A DNA stretch of 5,636 nucleotides from Sandaracinaceae bacterium (GTDB lineage: Bacteria; Myxococcota_A; Polyangia; Polyangiales; JAFGIB01), in NCBI GenBank assembly GCA_017881145.1, contig JADGRG010000728.1, positions 1 through 5,636 of the forward strand. The letters run 5' to 3'. Every line of letters starts with the position of its first letter. Position 1 is the first letter of the stretch. The notes below the pieces were generated by a model, which made no database searches, was not told the origin of the DNA, and saw only the letters and a program-made list of their open reading frames with translations. This document shows positions 5,021 to 5,636 of the stretch, in pieces. A program made the translations under genes and the position numbers.

Positions 5021-5636
5021 CGCGAAGCAGGCAGATATCTCCTACGGGGAGATCGCGAACCTCGAAGATCTGATCGATCGCGAGTCTCTGCGCGAAGTCT
5101 GCCGTTCGTTCTTCGATCTCTTCGGCTTGTCGATCCGCGTCTTCTCCAGCCGCGGGACGTTGCTTGCCACCGTGCACGAGGAACGCAGCATTTGCCGCTA
5201 CGTGAATAGCCTGACGCGCGGGCGCGCGGCCTGCAGCGAGACGGTCGCGCAAGCGCAGATGCTGGTGCCGAAGGACGGCACCACGATCAGCCACCAGTGC
5301 TTCACCGGAGCCGTCTACCACGTGGTGCCGATCATCTACGACGAGCGCCAGCTCGGGCGCATCGTGCTCGGCCCCTTCCTGCCATCCGAGACCAACGAGA
5401 TCCCTGTTGCACTGGTCAACCTCGACCCGCAGCTCGAGCCAGAGCGTGCGCGCGCGGCCCTGGCGGAGATGCCGCGGGTTCGTGCGCAGACCGCCAGCCG
5501 CATTGCAACCCACCTGCGGGGCGTGCTCGATCTGATCCTCTTCTCCGGGCACCGCGCACGACTGACCAGCGCCATGCACTTGGCGACCGTGCGCGAGAAC
5601 TACCGGGAGCTCTCCGAGAAGAACTCACGACTGCAA
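5013..5636 (+). CDS. PocR-domain sensor protein, N-terminal part (cut by window edge)
   Basis: The first 208 codons are present; the gene runs off the window. Residues about 14-180 match the PocR ligand-binding domain, a PAS-like sensory module named after the propanediol regulator PocR and predicted to bind small hydrocarbon derivatives. Recognisable are the early helix ENLED-like segment with L22-type spacing (about 15-30), C61 in SICRYVNSL, GRAACSE with C74, SHQCFTG with C96, VVPIIYDERQLGRIVLGPF (104-122) and the helical end. From about 190 the sequence (VRENYRELSEKNSRLQ) is charged and heptad-like, probably a coiled coil leading to further domains. In related bacteria such a start usually precedes GAF, PAS or histidine kinase modules, but none is visible here. 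There is no signal peptide or membrane segment, so it should be cytoplasmic. The start ATG (5013) lies inside the end of the GTPase gene with only a weak GGCGG upstream, which suggests translational coupling. Confidence 0.85.
   Translation, partial: MDDAKQADISYGEIANLEDLIDRESLREVCRSFFDLFGLSIRVFSSRGTLLATVHEERSICRYVNSLTRGRAACSETVAQAQMLVPKDGTTISHQCFTGAVYHVVPIIYDERQLGRIVLGPFLPSETNEIPVALVNLDPQLEPERARAALAEMPRVRAQTASRIATHLRGVLDLILFSGHRARLTSAMHLATVRENYRELSEKNSRLQ

Noticed and set aside
4962..5579. A 205-codon open frame on the minus strand opposite the PocR-domain gene
   Set aside because: The plus-strand product matches a known domain and is coupled to the GTPase gene; the antisense product shows no family features.
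1..5636. CRISPR arrays, tRNA or rRNA genes, insertion sequences, attachment sites
   Set aside because: No spaced repeats of suitable length, no tRNA-like cloverleaf in the only intergenic stretch, no transposase or terminal inverted repeats; the window is otherwise filled by seven protein genes.

Overview
This is a high-GC bacterial chromosome window. The gene set and order suggest a deltaproteobacterium in the broad sense, most likely Myxococcota. The grounds are a PASTA-bearing FtsI, an MglA-family Ras-like GTPase, and a PocR-domain sensor encoded directly beside it. The lineage is an inference from gene content; no marker gene such as rRNA is present.

Left part (1-4028, all on the minus strand): the start of a dcw (division and cell wall) cluster in canonical order, mraZ - rsmH - ftsL - ftsI - murE, with murE cut by the window edge. 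Every junction overlaps by 1 to 8 bases, so this reads as one tightly coupled operon. It encodes the regulator MraZ, the 16S rRNA methyltransferase RsmH, the divisome scaffold FtsL, the septal transpeptidase FtsI (here with one PASTA domain and a Pro/Ala-rich tail) and the UDP-MurNAc-tripeptide ligase MurE.

Middle part (4029-4342): a 314-base divergent intergenic region without a gene. On the mraZ side it holds a good -35 box (TTGACA) with a weak -10, followed at once by three 10-bp direct repeats that look like MraZ boxes. This predicts MraZ autoregulation of the operon. On the other side are a 21-bp dyad, a short 11-bp tandem repeat and six same-strand copies of TGGGC, none with an assigned function.

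Right part (4343-5636, plus strand): a 225-residue MglA-family small GTPase starting at TTG behind a good ribosome binding site. It overlaps by 8 bases a second gene, cut by the window edge, whose first 208 residues contain a PocR-type ligand-sensing domain followed by the beginning of a probable coiled coil. No roadblock (MglB-type) gene is seen next to the GTPase. The GTPase has alanine at the position matching Gly12 of Ras (Gly21 of Myxococcus xanthus MglA). The GTPase-sensor pair, divergent from the division operon, is the least ordinary part of the window.
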